A DNA stretch of 64,000 nt from Solirubrum koreensis (GTDB taxonomy: Bacteria > Bacteroidota > Bacteroidia > Cytophagales > Hymenobacteraceae): positions 62,001 through 126,000 of the forward strand of contig NZ_BAABHA010000004.1 of NCBI RefSeq assembly GCF_039541855.1, given 5' to 3'. Below are positions 34,393 to 42,367 of the stretch, one piece after another. Made by a program: the position numbers and the translations under genes. Position 1 is the stretch's first letter, and each line of letters begins with the position of its first letter. The notes under the pieces were generated by a model, which had not been told where the DNA came from, ran no database searches, and saw only the letters and a list, made by a program, of their open reading frames with translations.

Positions 34393-34590
34393 ATGAAAAT
34401 TAACCGACTGCCCGCCTTCTTACTGTTATTCCTGCTGACAGCCGCCTCGGCCAATGCCCAGGGCCCCGGTTCGGGCGGTCCGCAGCCCGGCGGCTCGCCC
34501 ACCGAGGTGCCCATCGACGGCGGTGCCTCGCTTATGCTGGCTGGCGGCGCGGCCTTCGCCCTCCGCCGGTTACGCAAGCGCCGCGCCTGA
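34393..34590 (+). CDS. PID-CTERM microprotein
   Basis: Only 65 residues. The signal peptide (MKINRLPAFLLLFLLTAASANAQ) is followed by about twenty Gly/Pro/Ser-rich residues. The C-terminal tripartite sorting signal then follows: PIDGG, a hydrophobic stretch (SLMLAGGAAFAL) and a basic tail (RRLRKRRA). This matches the Bacteroidota PID-CTERM pattern, analogous in layout to PEP-CTERM. The mature peptide would be about 20-25 residues. It lies 7 bases after the T9SS adhesin and before a strong terminator, so the two are co-transcribed. The function and the processing enzyme are unknown. Confidence 0.8.
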   Translation: MKINRLPAFLLLFLLTAASANAQGPGSGGPQPGGSPTEVPIDGGASLMLAGGAAFALRRLRKRRA

Positions 34591-34628
34591 CTCCCGTTTT
34601 ACCGCACCAAGCGCTTCGATTAAACTTC

Positions 34629-34673
34629 GAAAACAAAACCGGCTACTCCATTGGGGTAGCCGGTTTTGTTTTC
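34629..34673. terminator. Bidirectional terminator
   Basis: Perfect 18-base arms (34629-34646 and 34656-34673), with ACAAAACCGG and CCGGTTTTGT at their cores, lie between the microprotein gene (+) and the histidine kinase gene (-). Confidence 0.85.
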
Positions 34674-34713
34674 AGAAACTGAAATACTGAATGTGCGTCT
34701 TTGAACCGTCGGG

Positions 34714-36573
34714 CTACACGGCCCAATGCACCGTGAAAGTAGTGCCTTCGCCCACGGTGCTGGCTACCTCCAGGCGGCCGCCGCGGCTGGTCACAATTCG
34801 CTGCACCAGGTACAAACCCACGCCCGCGCCCGCTACGTTAGGGTGCTGCCGCTCGAAAAGCTGAAAAACCGGATCGGAGGTACTGCGCAGTTCCATGCCC
34901 AATCCGTTGTCGCGCACTGTTAATTGGGGCGTGCCGTTTGCATTCAGCTTACTGGTAAGAACGATGTGGGGCGGGCGCTCGGGGTGGGCAAACTTCAGGG
35001 CGTTGCTGATCAGATTGTGCAACACGCTCCGCAGGTTAGCGCGGTTGTAGACCAGCGTCGGCGCCTCCTCAAACTTGAGTTCAACGTTGGCCTCGGCATC
35101 GAGAACTTGCGCCCGCAGGCCCAGCAGAACTTCATCGGTCACGCTGCCCAAGTCAATCGACTCAGTGGAATCGGAGAGGTGACGTTGGTCCTGCACCGTA
35201 GCAGCTAAGTCCTGCAGGGTCACGTCGAGCTGCTGCAGCGCGCCGTCGACCATGCCCAAAAGCACTTCCTGCTCAGGGTCGTGGAAGGTAGCGGTTTGGC
35301 GTAGCTCGTCGAAAAGCCCGCGCAGGTTGTGCAAAGGAGCCTTTAAATCGTGCGAGGCCGTGTACACAAACGTATCCAGGTCGCGGCTGGTACGGGCCAG
35401 CTCGTCGTACTGGGTTTGCAACACTTCGCGCAGTCGGTGCTGATCGTCTACGTCGGTACAGGCGCCAAACCAGCGCGGGCCGCGGCCGTCGGCTAACTGC
35501 CGGGCCCGGATAATGTGCCAGCGGTATTGCCCGTCGTGGCGGCGCATGCGGTACAATCCCTCGTAGTTATCACCGGAGGCCACGCTCTGCACCCAACGCC
35601 GGGCCGCGCCCACCTGCTCGCTGGGCTCTAGCAGGGCCACCCAGCCGGTTGGTCCCATCTGGTCGGGCGACAAGCCGGTGTATTCGGCTGTGTGCTGGTT
35701 GTAGTAATCAATCAGGCCCTCGGCGGTGGCGGTCCAAATCAGCTGCGGAATGCTATCGGCCAAAAAGCGTAACTCGGCCTCTCCCCTGCGCAAGGCATCG
35801 GCCAGTTCCCGCTGGTCGTGTACCTCGGTAACAGCACCGTGCCAATACACGGCCTTGTCGGGAGCATGGAATTCGGGTAAGGCGCGGCTCAGCAGCCAGC
35901 GGTACTGGCCGTCGTGGCGGCGCAAGCGGTACTCGTAACTCCACCCTACGCCGGCTTTTCGCGCCGCCTCCGACTGATAAAGCACGCGAAGGCGGTCATC
36001 GGGGTGAATGAGCAAGGGCCACATGGCGTTCAGGTCGGCCGTAGGCGGCTGCCCCGTGAAGTAGTACCACTGCGGACTTACGTAACTGTACTCGCCGGCG
36101 GCGTCTACGGTAAACGTGATTTGGGGCGCAGTTTCGGTGAGTACGCGAAGGCGTGCGTCCAGGCGGCGGGTTTCAATAGCCAACTCGTGAGCACGCTGTC
36201 GAGCTTCTTCCTGCCCCGTTACATCCACGGCAAAAACGAGCAGGCCGCGCACCGCATCGTCGTCGTTCAGGGGCTCCAGGGCAATATCGAAGTACCTGAC
36301 CGCGGGTTCTGTATCGGGCGCTTCAGGCCGGAGCAGGCGGTAGCCTTTGGCCACAAATGGCTCACCCGAGCTGTAAACCAGCCGCATTACCTCCAGCAAA
36401 TCGTCGGGCAACGGGTTGGATAATTCCACCAACGGCACACCCTCGGGCGTGCTTCCCCCCAGCAGCGCCTGCATGGCCTCGTTTACGTAACCAAAACGCA
36501 GCTCGGGCCCCAACAAGGTGGCAATGCCGGCGGGCACGTGCCGTAAAATATGCTGAAGCTGGTAGTCGCGCAT
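34714..36573 (-). CDS. Soluble triple-PAS sensor histidine kinase
   Basis: A 619-residue kinase without membrane segments, from the ATG at 36573 (MRDYQLQHILRHVPAG). There are three PAS domains at about 5-120, 135-260 and 270-390. The second and third have the PAC-type ends RRHDGQYRWLLSRA and RRHDGQYRWHIIRA. The HisKA domain has the phospho-acceptor in TASHDLKAPLHNL. The HATPase domain has N-box LISNALKFAH, G1 DNGLGM, F-box VFQLFERQH and G2 GAGVGLYLV. The ligand or signal is unknown, and no LOV-type Cys motif was seen. No response regulator is adjacent; a BLUF photoreceptor gene lies just upstream on the same strand. Confidence 0.9.
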   Translation of the reverse strand: MRDYQLQHILRHVPAGIATLLGPELRFGYVNEAMQALLGGSTPEGVPLVELSNPLPDDLLEVMRLVYSSGEPFVAKGYRLLRPEAPDTEPAVRYFDIALEPLNDDDAVRGLLVFAVDVTGQEEARQRAHELAIETRRLDARLRVLTETAPQITFTVDAAGEYSYVSPQWYYFTGQPPTADLNAMWPLLIHPDDRLRVLYQSEAARKAGVGWSYEYRLRRHDGQYRWLLSRALPEFHAPDKAVYWHGAVTEVHDQRELADALRRGEAELRFLADSIPQLIWTATAEGLIDYYNQHTAEYTGLSPDQMGPTGWVALLEPSEQVGAARRWVQSVASGDNYEGLYRMRRHDGQYRWHIIRARQLADGRGPRWFGACTDVDDQHRLREVLQTQYDELARTSRDLDTFVYTASHDLKAPLHNLRGLFDELRQTATFHDPEQEVLLGMVDGALQQLDVTLQDLAATVQDQRHLSDSTESIDLGSVTDEVLLGLRAQVLDAEANVELKFEEAPTLVYNRANLRSVLHNLISNALKFAHPERPPHIVLTSKLNANGTPQLTVRDNGLGMELRSTSDPVFQLFERQHPNVAGAGVGLYLVQRIVTSRGGRLEVASTVGEGTTFTVHWAV

Positions 36574-36595
36574 GGTGTAAGCGGTACTAAAATAA

Positions 36596-36634
36596 CGAAA
36601 AAGCAGCCTGTGCGCCACGCTTCACAAGCTGCTT
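36596..36634 (-). terminator. Intrinsic terminator between the BLUF and kinase genes
   Basis: On the minus strand AAGCAGCTTGTG pairs with CACAGGCTGCTT (one G-U pair) and is followed by TTTCG. It should end the BLUF transcript before the kinase gene, so the two are probably transcribed separately. Confidence 0.65.
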
Positions 36635-36730
36635 ATGGCACACGGCAAAACCAAAAGAAAGCCGCGCAATGCGGTAGGGCGGAACTAAGCAGTAGATACT
36701 TGGCCAACGGCCTCCGGTACAGCCTAGGGG

Positions 36731-37183
36731 TTACGCTAAGGGGTCTGAATCTTCGGCTGCGGCTTCAGGACCAAACACCGCCAAGCGCACGAGGTTCACC
36801 AGCAGGGCATCTGCTATAGTGAGAGTTTCCGGGGTAGACGGAGCGTTGGCAGGCTGGAAAAAGCCAGCAAGAGCCTCGAATCCGCTAGGGTCGAGCGGGT
36901 GAAAGGCCATGGACCAATCCGCAAAACTCCGCGCCTCAATAGGTTTGTCGGTCAGCTTTACCACATTCGAATGCCGTCCGTCCAGGGCTATTTTTTCGAA
37001 GAGTTGTTCCGTAACGGCCGGGTCACCTTCGATGAGTTGGGCAATGTTGCCGTGGCTGTAAAAGAGCACCCCGGTCACGTTGTGAAGGGCATTATCGCGG
37101 CGGCATTGCTCCAGCAATTCCTGCAAATCCTGATCGGAAAGCGGGCGTACGGCCCGACTCATGTAAATAATGTGGTTCAGCAC
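36731..37183 (-). CDS. BLUF-domain blue-light photoreceptor
   Basis: A 150-residue protein starting at GTG (no ATG fits). The BLUF domain fills residues 1-95. The flavin-site residues are all present with the spacing known from AppA: Tyr7, Asn31, Gln49 (in NIAQLIEG), Trp90 and Met92 (FADWSMAF), plus LDGRHSNV. Known BLUF domains bind FAD and respond to blue light by rearranging the Tyr-Gln-flavin hydrogen bonds. A C-terminal tail of about 50 residues has no known output domain, so it must signal through a partner. A PAS kinase is the next gene downstream, though a terminator lies between them. Confidence 0.9.
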   Translation of the reverse strand: MLNHIIYMSRAVRPLSDQDLQELLEQCRRDNALHNVTGVLFYSHGNIAQLIEGDPAVTEQLFEKIALDGRHSNVVKLTDKPIEARSFADWSMAFHPLDPSGFEALAGFFQPANAPSTPETLTIADALLVNLVRLAVFGPEAAAEDSDPLA

Positions 37184-37532
37184 GCGGCAGGTTAGCAGTC
37201 AGATGGTTGCAGTAAATTCCCTCGAAACAGGTGTGAATGGAGCCGCAAGTTACGCATAGCTCGTGCAAGACGCCCTTGCAACGCCAAGGTGTAGGCGCTA
37301 CGAACTAACTCCAATCAGGTCTTGCCCCCTCCCGCTGAACGCTACAGCCTTTGGTGATTCTCACTTGGAGGAAGCTTCAGGGACGTACCGAAACGCTTTC
37401 TGGAGAATAATTTTTGCTTAGCTACACGTAATTTCCTGCCTTTATTCCGCCATACCAGGCGATGGAGGGGTATTTGCCCAAATCAGGAAAAGAAACTGCA
37501 ACTTGAAAGGCGCGTACACTGATTCTTTTGCC
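37184..37532. other. Intergenic region, no gene seen
   Basis: This stretch lies between the divergent BLUF gene and a small basic-protein gene. No convincing frame, RNA or clear promoter for the BLUF gene was recognised. The composition is closer to 50 percent GC than its neighbours. Confidence 0.4.
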
Positions 37533-37540
37533 TACGTTTG
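37533..37540 (+). promoter_or_regulatory. -7 element TACGTTTG of the small basic-protein gene
   Basis: It matches TAnnTTTG. The predicted start site near 37547 leaves a leader of about 8 bases before the ATG at 37555. Confidence 0.5.
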
Positions 37541-37554
37541 GTGTTATACGCAAT

Positions 37555-37770
37555 ATGGCCACTTCAACCAAACGCTCCCGTGGGAGCAAGCCCTCCGAAA
37601 CGCAAACGCAACCGCCTGTATCGCACGCCGACCAGATGGAAACGCTGCACGCCCGTGAACAGGGCAAAACCGTAATGTACAAGCAGGATGCTTGGGGCCA
37701 CATCGAGACGCGCTTCGTGCGCACTCAGAATGTGAAAGCCTGGGAGGAAAAAGGGTTCATCGTCCGGTAA
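37555..37770 (+). CDS. Small hypothetical basic protein
   Basis: A 71-residue soluble protein with a Ser/Thr/Lys-rich start (MATSTKRSRGSKPS) and a compact C-terminal half (VMYKQDAWGHIETRFVRT, then WEEKGFIVR). It has no signal peptide or membrane segment. The promoter-like element just upstream and the sharp codon bias support a real gene. The family is not recognised. Confidence 0.6.
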   Translation: MATSTKRSRGSKPSETQTQPPVSHADQMETLHAREQGKTVMYKQDAWGHIETRFVRTQNVKAWEEKGFIVR

Positions 37771-38126
37771 TTACCCACCGGCGCAGGTAGGTGACTTAAA
37801 TGCTTTTCGGTTTCTTGTTCTCAATGAACCGAATTGGTGAATTCGTCCTGCTCGCTCGTTCCCATGCATGCCCATTAGTAAGGTCCGGCAAAAATGTCGG
37901 ACCTTATACGTGTGTGGTTACGGCTGCATTCTGCTGCTTATGCATTGGGGCACTGAAAGCGTTACTTAGACGCTTTGCTTGGCTACGATTAGCCCACCCT
38001 CACCGGCTGAGCGTTACTACGTATGCAGGAAGTGACCCCACCACTTACCCATGACCAATTGCCTGCTACAACGGGGCCTGATCGTTTCGCCTACTGGCTA
38101 CAGCATAGAACCTAGTTCGGCCAGAA
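37771..38126. other. Intergenic region with one hairpin, no gene seen
   Basis: A hairpin at 37879-37906 (TAAGGTCCG pairing with CGGACCTTA, 10-base loop GCAAAAATGT) is not followed by a T-run. An 84-codon frame at 37800-38054 is Cys-rich, lacks coding character and is not called. Confidence 0.4.
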
Positions 38127-38165
38127 AAAAAAGCCCCGTCTCTGAGACAGAGACGGGGCTTTTTT
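38127..38165 (-). terminator. Terminator of tRNA-Ser
   Basis: AAAAAAGCCCCGTCTCTG pairs with CAGAGACGGGGCTTTTTT around a three-base AGA loop, two bases beyond the tRNA 3' end. The T-run on the minus strand fits the tRNA direction. Confidence 0.85.
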
Positions 38166-38166
38166 G

Positions 38167-38254
38167 CAGAGGGGATGGGATTCGAACCCACGATGAGCTT
38201 TTGGCCCATACACACTTTCCAGGCGTGCTCCTTCGACCACTCGGACACCCCTCT
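38167..38254 (-). tRNA. tRNA-Ser, anticodon GGA
   Basis: An 88-base class II tRNA. The acceptor AGAGGGG pairs with CCCCTCT, with G as discriminator. The anticodon loop is CTGGAAA, giving GGA. The long variable arm of serine tRNAs is present, and the T-arm has the loop TTCGAAT. The 3' CCA is not encoded and must be added. Confidence 0.95.
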
Positions 38255-38304
38255 GGATGCGGAAAGCTGCGCAAAGTAACGCCCGTTTTCCGGGATTCGC
38301 AACC

Positions 38305-39414
38305 TCAAAAACGCAAGCTGCCCGATGTGGGTTGGCCCAGCGAGATTTCGCCGCGCAAGTCAGCGGCTAATAAGCGGGTGGTGGTTTGCACGTCGTTGTT
38401 CAGGCCCAGTACAAACATGAGCTTGGTAATGGCCGCCTCGGTGGTAATGTCTTCGCCGCCAATAATGCCTAGCTCGGCAAACTGGGCGCTGGTTTCGTAC
38501 TGCCCCTGAATCACGCGGCCTTCCTCGCACTGGCTCACGTTCAGCAGGTACACGCCGCGGTCGTGGGCGTCTCGTAGGGCCCGCAGAAACCACGGAGCCG
38601 TAGGGGCATTGCCCGAGCCATACGTTTCAATAACGCAGCCCCGCATACCGTCCAGCTCGAGTACAGCGCGCAGAACACGTTCGGGAATGCCGGGAAAGAG
38701 CTTAAGTATGGCCACTCCCTCTTCCAGCCGGCTGTGGGCATGCAGGCGGGCCCCGGGCAACAGGCGTATCAGGTTGTCGTTGTACTCCAGTTGTATACCA
38801 GCGCGGGCCAGGGGCGGATAATTTTCGCTTTTGAAGGCGTTGAAATGCTGACTTTCCACCTTTTTAGCGCGGTTGCCCCGGATGAGCACGTCGCTAAAGA
38901 AAATGCATACCTCGGGCACCCGCACCGTGCCGGCCCGTGGATGACGGGCGGCCGCAATTTCCAGGGCCGTTATCAGGTTCCGCCGCGCATCGGTTCGGAT
39001 GCGGCCCATGGGCACCTGCGCCCCGGTAAACACCACGGGCTTACCCAGGTTTTCGAGCAAATAGCTCAGGGCGGCGGCCGAGTAGGCCATGGTATCGGTT
39101 CCGTGGAGCACCACAAAGCCGTCGTAGTGAGGGTAGTGCTCGGCAATCAGGGCGGCTATCTGCAGCCAGGCGCCGGGCGTTACGTTACTGGAGTCAATGG
39201 GCTCGGGCAAGCTCAGCACCGAAATGCGCATGTTAAGCTGGCGCAGCTCGGGCATGCGTTTCCGGATCTGATCGAAGCGCATGGGGGCCAGTTCGCCGCG
39301 CTTGTTAAACGACATGCCCACCGTGCCACCGGTGTAAATAACCAGCACGGCGGCCTCGGGCTGTTGACCAAGGGTACTGGCTTTAATGTCGATAACCGGC
39401 AGCATGGCTTGCAT
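38305..39414 (-). CDS. ansA: Type I L-asparaginase
   Basis: A 369-residue enzyme that hydrolyses asparagine to aspartate and ammonia. The nucleophile Thr is in VIYTGGTVGM (about 26-35), and the second catalytic Thr-Asp is in VVLHGTDTMAYSA. VVFTGAQVPMGRIRTDARRNL and YGSGNAP are family motifs. There is no signal peptide, so it is cytoplasmic. It lies downstream of tatD with an 86-base gap, on the same strand, and may be read from the same transcript. Confidence 0.92.
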   Translation of the reverse strand: MQAMLPVIDIKASTLGQQPEAAVLVIYTGGTVGMSFNKRGELAPMRFDQIRKRMPELRQLNMRISVLSLPEPIDSSNVTPGAWLQIAALIAEHYPHYDGFVVLHGTDTMAYSAAALSYLLENLGKPVVFTGAQVPMGRIRTDARRNLITALEIAAARHPRAGTVRVPEVCIFFSDVLIRGNRAKKVESQHFNAFKSENYPPLARAGIQLEYNDNLIRLLPGARLHAHSRLEEGVAILKLFPGIPERVLRAVLELDGMRGCVIETYGSGNAPTAPWFLRALRDAHDRGVYLLNVSQCEEGRVIQGQYETSAQFAELGIIGGEDITTEAAITKLMFVLGLNNDVQTTTRLLAADLRGEISLGQPTSGSLRF

Positions 39415-39500
39415 GGGCGGAAAAGTGGTTGGGTTACTCCTGAGTCCTGACTTATTCTGCAGCTCTGGCGGCTTTTTACCGGAGAAACCGCGGCGGGAAA

Positions 39501-40268
39501 TTACAGATTGAACAGTTCGCGGGCGTTGCGTGTGGTGACTTCGGCCACCTCCTCCACGTCTTTTTGCAGCAATTCGGCCACGCGGTGCGCCACCAGCGGC
39601 AGGTAGCTGGGCTCGTTGCGTTTGCCGCGGTGCGGTACTGGCGCGAGGTAAGGGCAGTCGGTTTCGAGCAGCAGGTGTTCGAGGCCGAGGCCGGGCAGCA
39701 CTTTATCGGACCCACCGTTTTTAAAGGTAGCCACGCCGCCGATGCCCAGCATGAAGCCCAGCTTGATGGCGCGTTCGGCCTCTTCGGGCGTACCGGAGAA
39801 GCAGTGAAACACGCCGCGCAGTGTGCCGTCCTGGGCTTGCTCCACGAGGTCGGCCGTTTCCTGAAAGGCGTCGCGGGTGTGCAGTACAATGGGCAGCTGG
39901 TGTTTTTTGGCCAGATTTAGCTGGATGCGCAAAGCCTCCTGCTGCTGGGCCAGGAACGACTTGTCCCAGTATAAATCGATGCCACACTCCCCTACCGCCG
40001 CGAACGGCCGCTTGCCCAGCCACTCTTCTACCTGGTACAGTTCCCGCTCGAAGTGCTTGCCCACCGACGTGGGGTGCAGCCCCATCATGGCAAAGCACTG
40101 TTGCGGGTGCCGCGCCTCGGTTTCCAGCATCACATCAATGCTGGTGTGGTCGATGTTGGGCATGACGATGGTGGTAACGCCGGCCAGCGCGGCCCTTTCC
40201 AGCGCGGCGTCGCGGTCTGGTTTGAACTGCTCGGCGTAAATATGGGCGTGCGAATCGGTGAGAAGCAT
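39501..40268 (-). CDS. tatD: TatD-family metal-dependent hydrolase (DNase)
   Basis: A protein of 255 residues from the ATG at 40268 (MLLTDSHAHIYAEQF). The TIM-barrel metal site is DSHAHIY, with further ligands in GECGIDLYWD (Glu), LPIVLHTRDAF and GVFHCFSGT (His) and LLLETDCPYLAP (Asp). The family has 3'-5' DNase activity and takes part in repair and D-Tyr-tRNA or other quality-control roles. The length is normal. It starts 44 bases after the GT2 gene stop, consistent with one operon. Confidence 0.92.
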   Translation of the reverse strand: MLLTDSHAHIYAEQFKPDRDAALERAALAGVTTIVMPNIDHTSIDVMLETEARHPQQCFAMMGLHPTSVGKHFERELYQVEEWLGKRPFAAVGECGIDLYWDKSFLAQQQEALRIQLNLAKKHQLPIVLHTRDAFQETADLVEQAQDGTLRGVFHCFSGTPEEAERAIKLGFMLGIGGVATFKNGGSDKVLPGLGLEHLLLETDCPYLAPVPHRGKRNEPSYLPLVAHRVAELLQKDVEEVAEVTTRNARELFNL

Positions 40269-40312
40269 AGCAAGGGAAGATCTGGGTGCAAAGAAAGGAG
40301 GCGGCCCGTTGG

Positions 40313-41422
40313 TTAGCGGCGGTACAGCCGTCCTTTCCAGTCGAAGGGCCGCCGCAACAGCCGAAACCACACGAGGCTAACCGTTAGGGCCAGCGTGTAA
40401 GCCTCGAAGGCCAGCAGTAGGTGCAACGGGGGCGCCAGGCCTACACGACGGAACACGGTGAAGGTAAGCAGCCCTTGCGCCAGCACTTTGCCCGCCAGTA
40501 GGCCCCATGCCGCTGTCGGGCTCCAAACAAGAGCGGCCGCCAGCAAAGCCGGGTATACGCTGCCGTACAGCAGCAGCCCCAGCTGAATAAACCACGGCAA
40601 AGATTCCACGCCGCGCAGCCAGCGGCGGCGCTGGTGCAGCAACTTACTCCATGAAGCCACGGGCAATGACTCGGCCAGCACGGTGGGCTCGAACAAGTTG
40701 ATCCAACCGAACCCGCGCCGCAGTACGGCCCGAAACAGCTCGTAGTCTTCGGTGACGGAAAAGGGCAGGCTTTCGTAACCGCCGGTGGCCTCGTAGGCCT
40801 CGCGGGTTATGAGCATGTTATTGCCCATGGCCGTAACGGGCTGGCCACGGTCAGACACTACCTGCACCAACGACAACGACACCAGCCAGTCGAGCCCCTG
40901 CAGCTGGTCGAACAGGCGCGGGCCGCGCACAATCGTGAGGCCCGTGACGATGCCCCGCTTCGGCCGCAGGTAGCTCAGCAACCCCTGTACCCAGGTGCCG
41001 GGCAAGCGAATATCAGCGTCGGTGATAAGGAAAAAGTCGGTGGTGGCAGCGCGGGCGAGGTGCGCCAGCACGTTGGCTTTGCCGCGCGCCTCACCCAGGG
41101 TATCACGGATGGGCAGAATGCGGAAGGTGCCGGCGAAACCCTGCATGGTGGCGGCGGCAACGGCCGCAGTACGGTCGGTGCTGGCGTCGTCGCCGAGGAG
41201 CACATCCAGCTTGTCGTGCGGATAGGCAAGAGCCCGGACGCTGCGCAAGCAGCGGGCAATGGCAGCTTCTTCGTTGCGGGCGGCAATCAAGATGCTCACC
41301 CGCGGCGGATCGGGCGGTAGCGGCTGCGGTGCCGGGGACTTCCGGACCGCGAACAGCAACCAAGAGCCCAGCAGAATGGCAAACCAACCGATGAAAAACG
41401 CAATCAGAAATCCGCTAAGCAT
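40313..41422 (-). CDS. Membrane-bound family 2 glycosyltransferase
   Basis: A 369-residue protein with an N-terminal membrane helix (LIAFFIGWFAILLGSWLLF), a cytoplasmic GT-A domain, and two or three C-terminal membrane helices. GT2 motifs are VSILIAARNEE, LGDDASTDRT, LITDADIRLPG (DxD) and LLHQRRRWLRGV (Q/RxxRW). The layout resembles processive or lipid-linked transferases. The start lies 3 bases after the deacetylase stop, which suggests the two act on the same glycan. Confidence 0.9.
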   Translation of the reverse strand: MLSGFLIAFFIGWFAILLGSWLLFAVRKSPAPQPLPPDPPRVSILIAARNEEAAIARCLRSVRALAYPHDKLDVLLGDDASTDRTAAVAAATMQGFAGTFRILPIRDTLGEARGKANVLAHLARAATTDFFLITDADIRLPGTWVQGLLSYLRPKRGIVTGLTIVRGPRLFDQLQGLDWLVSLSLVQVVSDRGQPVTAMGNNMLITREAYEATGGYESLPFSVTEDYELFRAVLRRGFGWINLFEPTVLAESLPVASWSKLLHQRRRWLRGVESLPWFIQLGLLLYGSVYPALLAAALVWSPTAAWGLLAGKVLAQGLLTFTVFRRVGLAPPLHLLLAFEAYTLALTVSLVWFRLLRRPFDWKGRLYRR

Positions 41423-41425
41423 GGG

Positions 41426-42052
41426 TTACAGGGCTGCAAACTGATAGCCGCGCTCGGCCAGCTCCGCGAGGTAGCGAGGCAACACGTAGCGCAGGTTACG
41501 GCTGGCCTTGAGGCTGTCGTGAAACACGACCACGGCGCCGGGGCGCGTCAGGCGCAGAGCGTCGCGCAAACACGCCTCGGGGGCGTAAGATGCGTCGTAG
41601 TCGCAGGTGAGCAGGTCCCACATAATTACCTGGTACTGCGCAGATAACGTGCGGCTCAATCCCGGCGTGATACGGCCGTAAGGGGGCCGAAAGAAAGGTT
41701 GTTGCTGGGGCCTAACTCGTTCCAGAGCCTCCTGGCAGCGGGCTATATCGGCCAAGTACTGCGTGCGGCTGGTGGTCCAACCACTGAGGTGATGGTGGGT
41801 GTGGTTGCCAAGCTGATGACCGGCCTCCACCACTTGCTTTGCTATTTCGGGATGCCGCTCCACGTTGTCGCCGACGCAGAAAAACAAGGCCTTGGCGTTG
41901 TACTCGGCGAGTTGTTCCAGCACCCAAGGAGTTTCTTCCGGAATCGGCCCGTCGTCGAAGGTCAGGTACACCGTGCGCTCGGCCGCCGGCCCCCGCCAAA
42001 TGGTACCGGGCAACCAGCGGTGCATAACATCAGGCAGGCGGTGGTGGGGCAT
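41426..42052 (-). CDS. Polysaccharide deacetylase (NodB-like, CE4)
   Basis: A protein of 208 residues. CE4 motifs are all present: VYLTFDDGP (catalytic base and metal Asp), GNHTHHHLS (metal His pair), FFRPPYGR, TCDYDAS and VVFHDS. There is no clear signal peptide, so it may act on a cytoplasmic or lipid-linked intermediate. It removes N- or O-acetyl groups from a glycan, which I infer is made by the GT2 encoded 3 bases downstream. Confidence 0.9.
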   Translation of the reverse strand: MPHHRLPDVMHRWLPGTIWRGPAAERTVYLTFDDGPIPEETPWVLEQLAEYNAKALFFCVGDNVERHPEIAKQVVEAGHQLGNHTHHHLSGWTTSRTQYLADIARCQEALERVRPQQQPFFRPPYGRITPGLSRTLSAQYQVIMWDLLTCDYDASYAPEACLRDALRLTRPGAVVVFHDSLKASRNLRYVLPRYLAELAERGYQFAAL

Positions 42053-42367
42053 AATTAGAGAGCAGCTTCAACCCGCGAAGGTAAGGCCGCCCGTGCAGAC
42101 GGGCGCTTAGCCCCGTCTGCCTGTTGTGTGCACCGGCTGCACAACATGTAAGACAACCCCGATTACCTTGTTATGCAATCTGAAATTCCTGAGACTTTAT
42201 TGTAACAGGTCCTACTGCCTGTCCGACGAGCTTTTGGCGGTTGCTACAATTTTGCGCACTTTGCTGCCCATCACCGGCTATCTAGGCCCGGTTATCTGTC
42301 CGTAATTCAAGTGCAGAAAGCCTGAAATACAAGATTGTAAACCAGCTTACCAAATTAGTAGACAAGT
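42053..42367. other. Intergenic region between GT1 and deacetylase genes
   Basis: No gene seen. A hairpin at 42095-42120 (GCAGACGGG pairing with CCCGTCTGC) and a second weaker one just after it (TTGTGTGCA and TGCACAA) lie between the stop of the GT1 gene and the start of the deacetylase gene. They may be part of the GT1 terminator or the deacetylase leader. Confidence 0.4.

Noticed and set aside
37800..38054. 84-codon Cys-rich frame
   Set aside because: It has no promoter or coding signature, and a hairpin lies inside it.
38051..38509. 152-codon frame on the plus strand
   Set aside because: It runs across the tRNA-Ser gene, its terminator and the asparaginase end, so it is not a gene.
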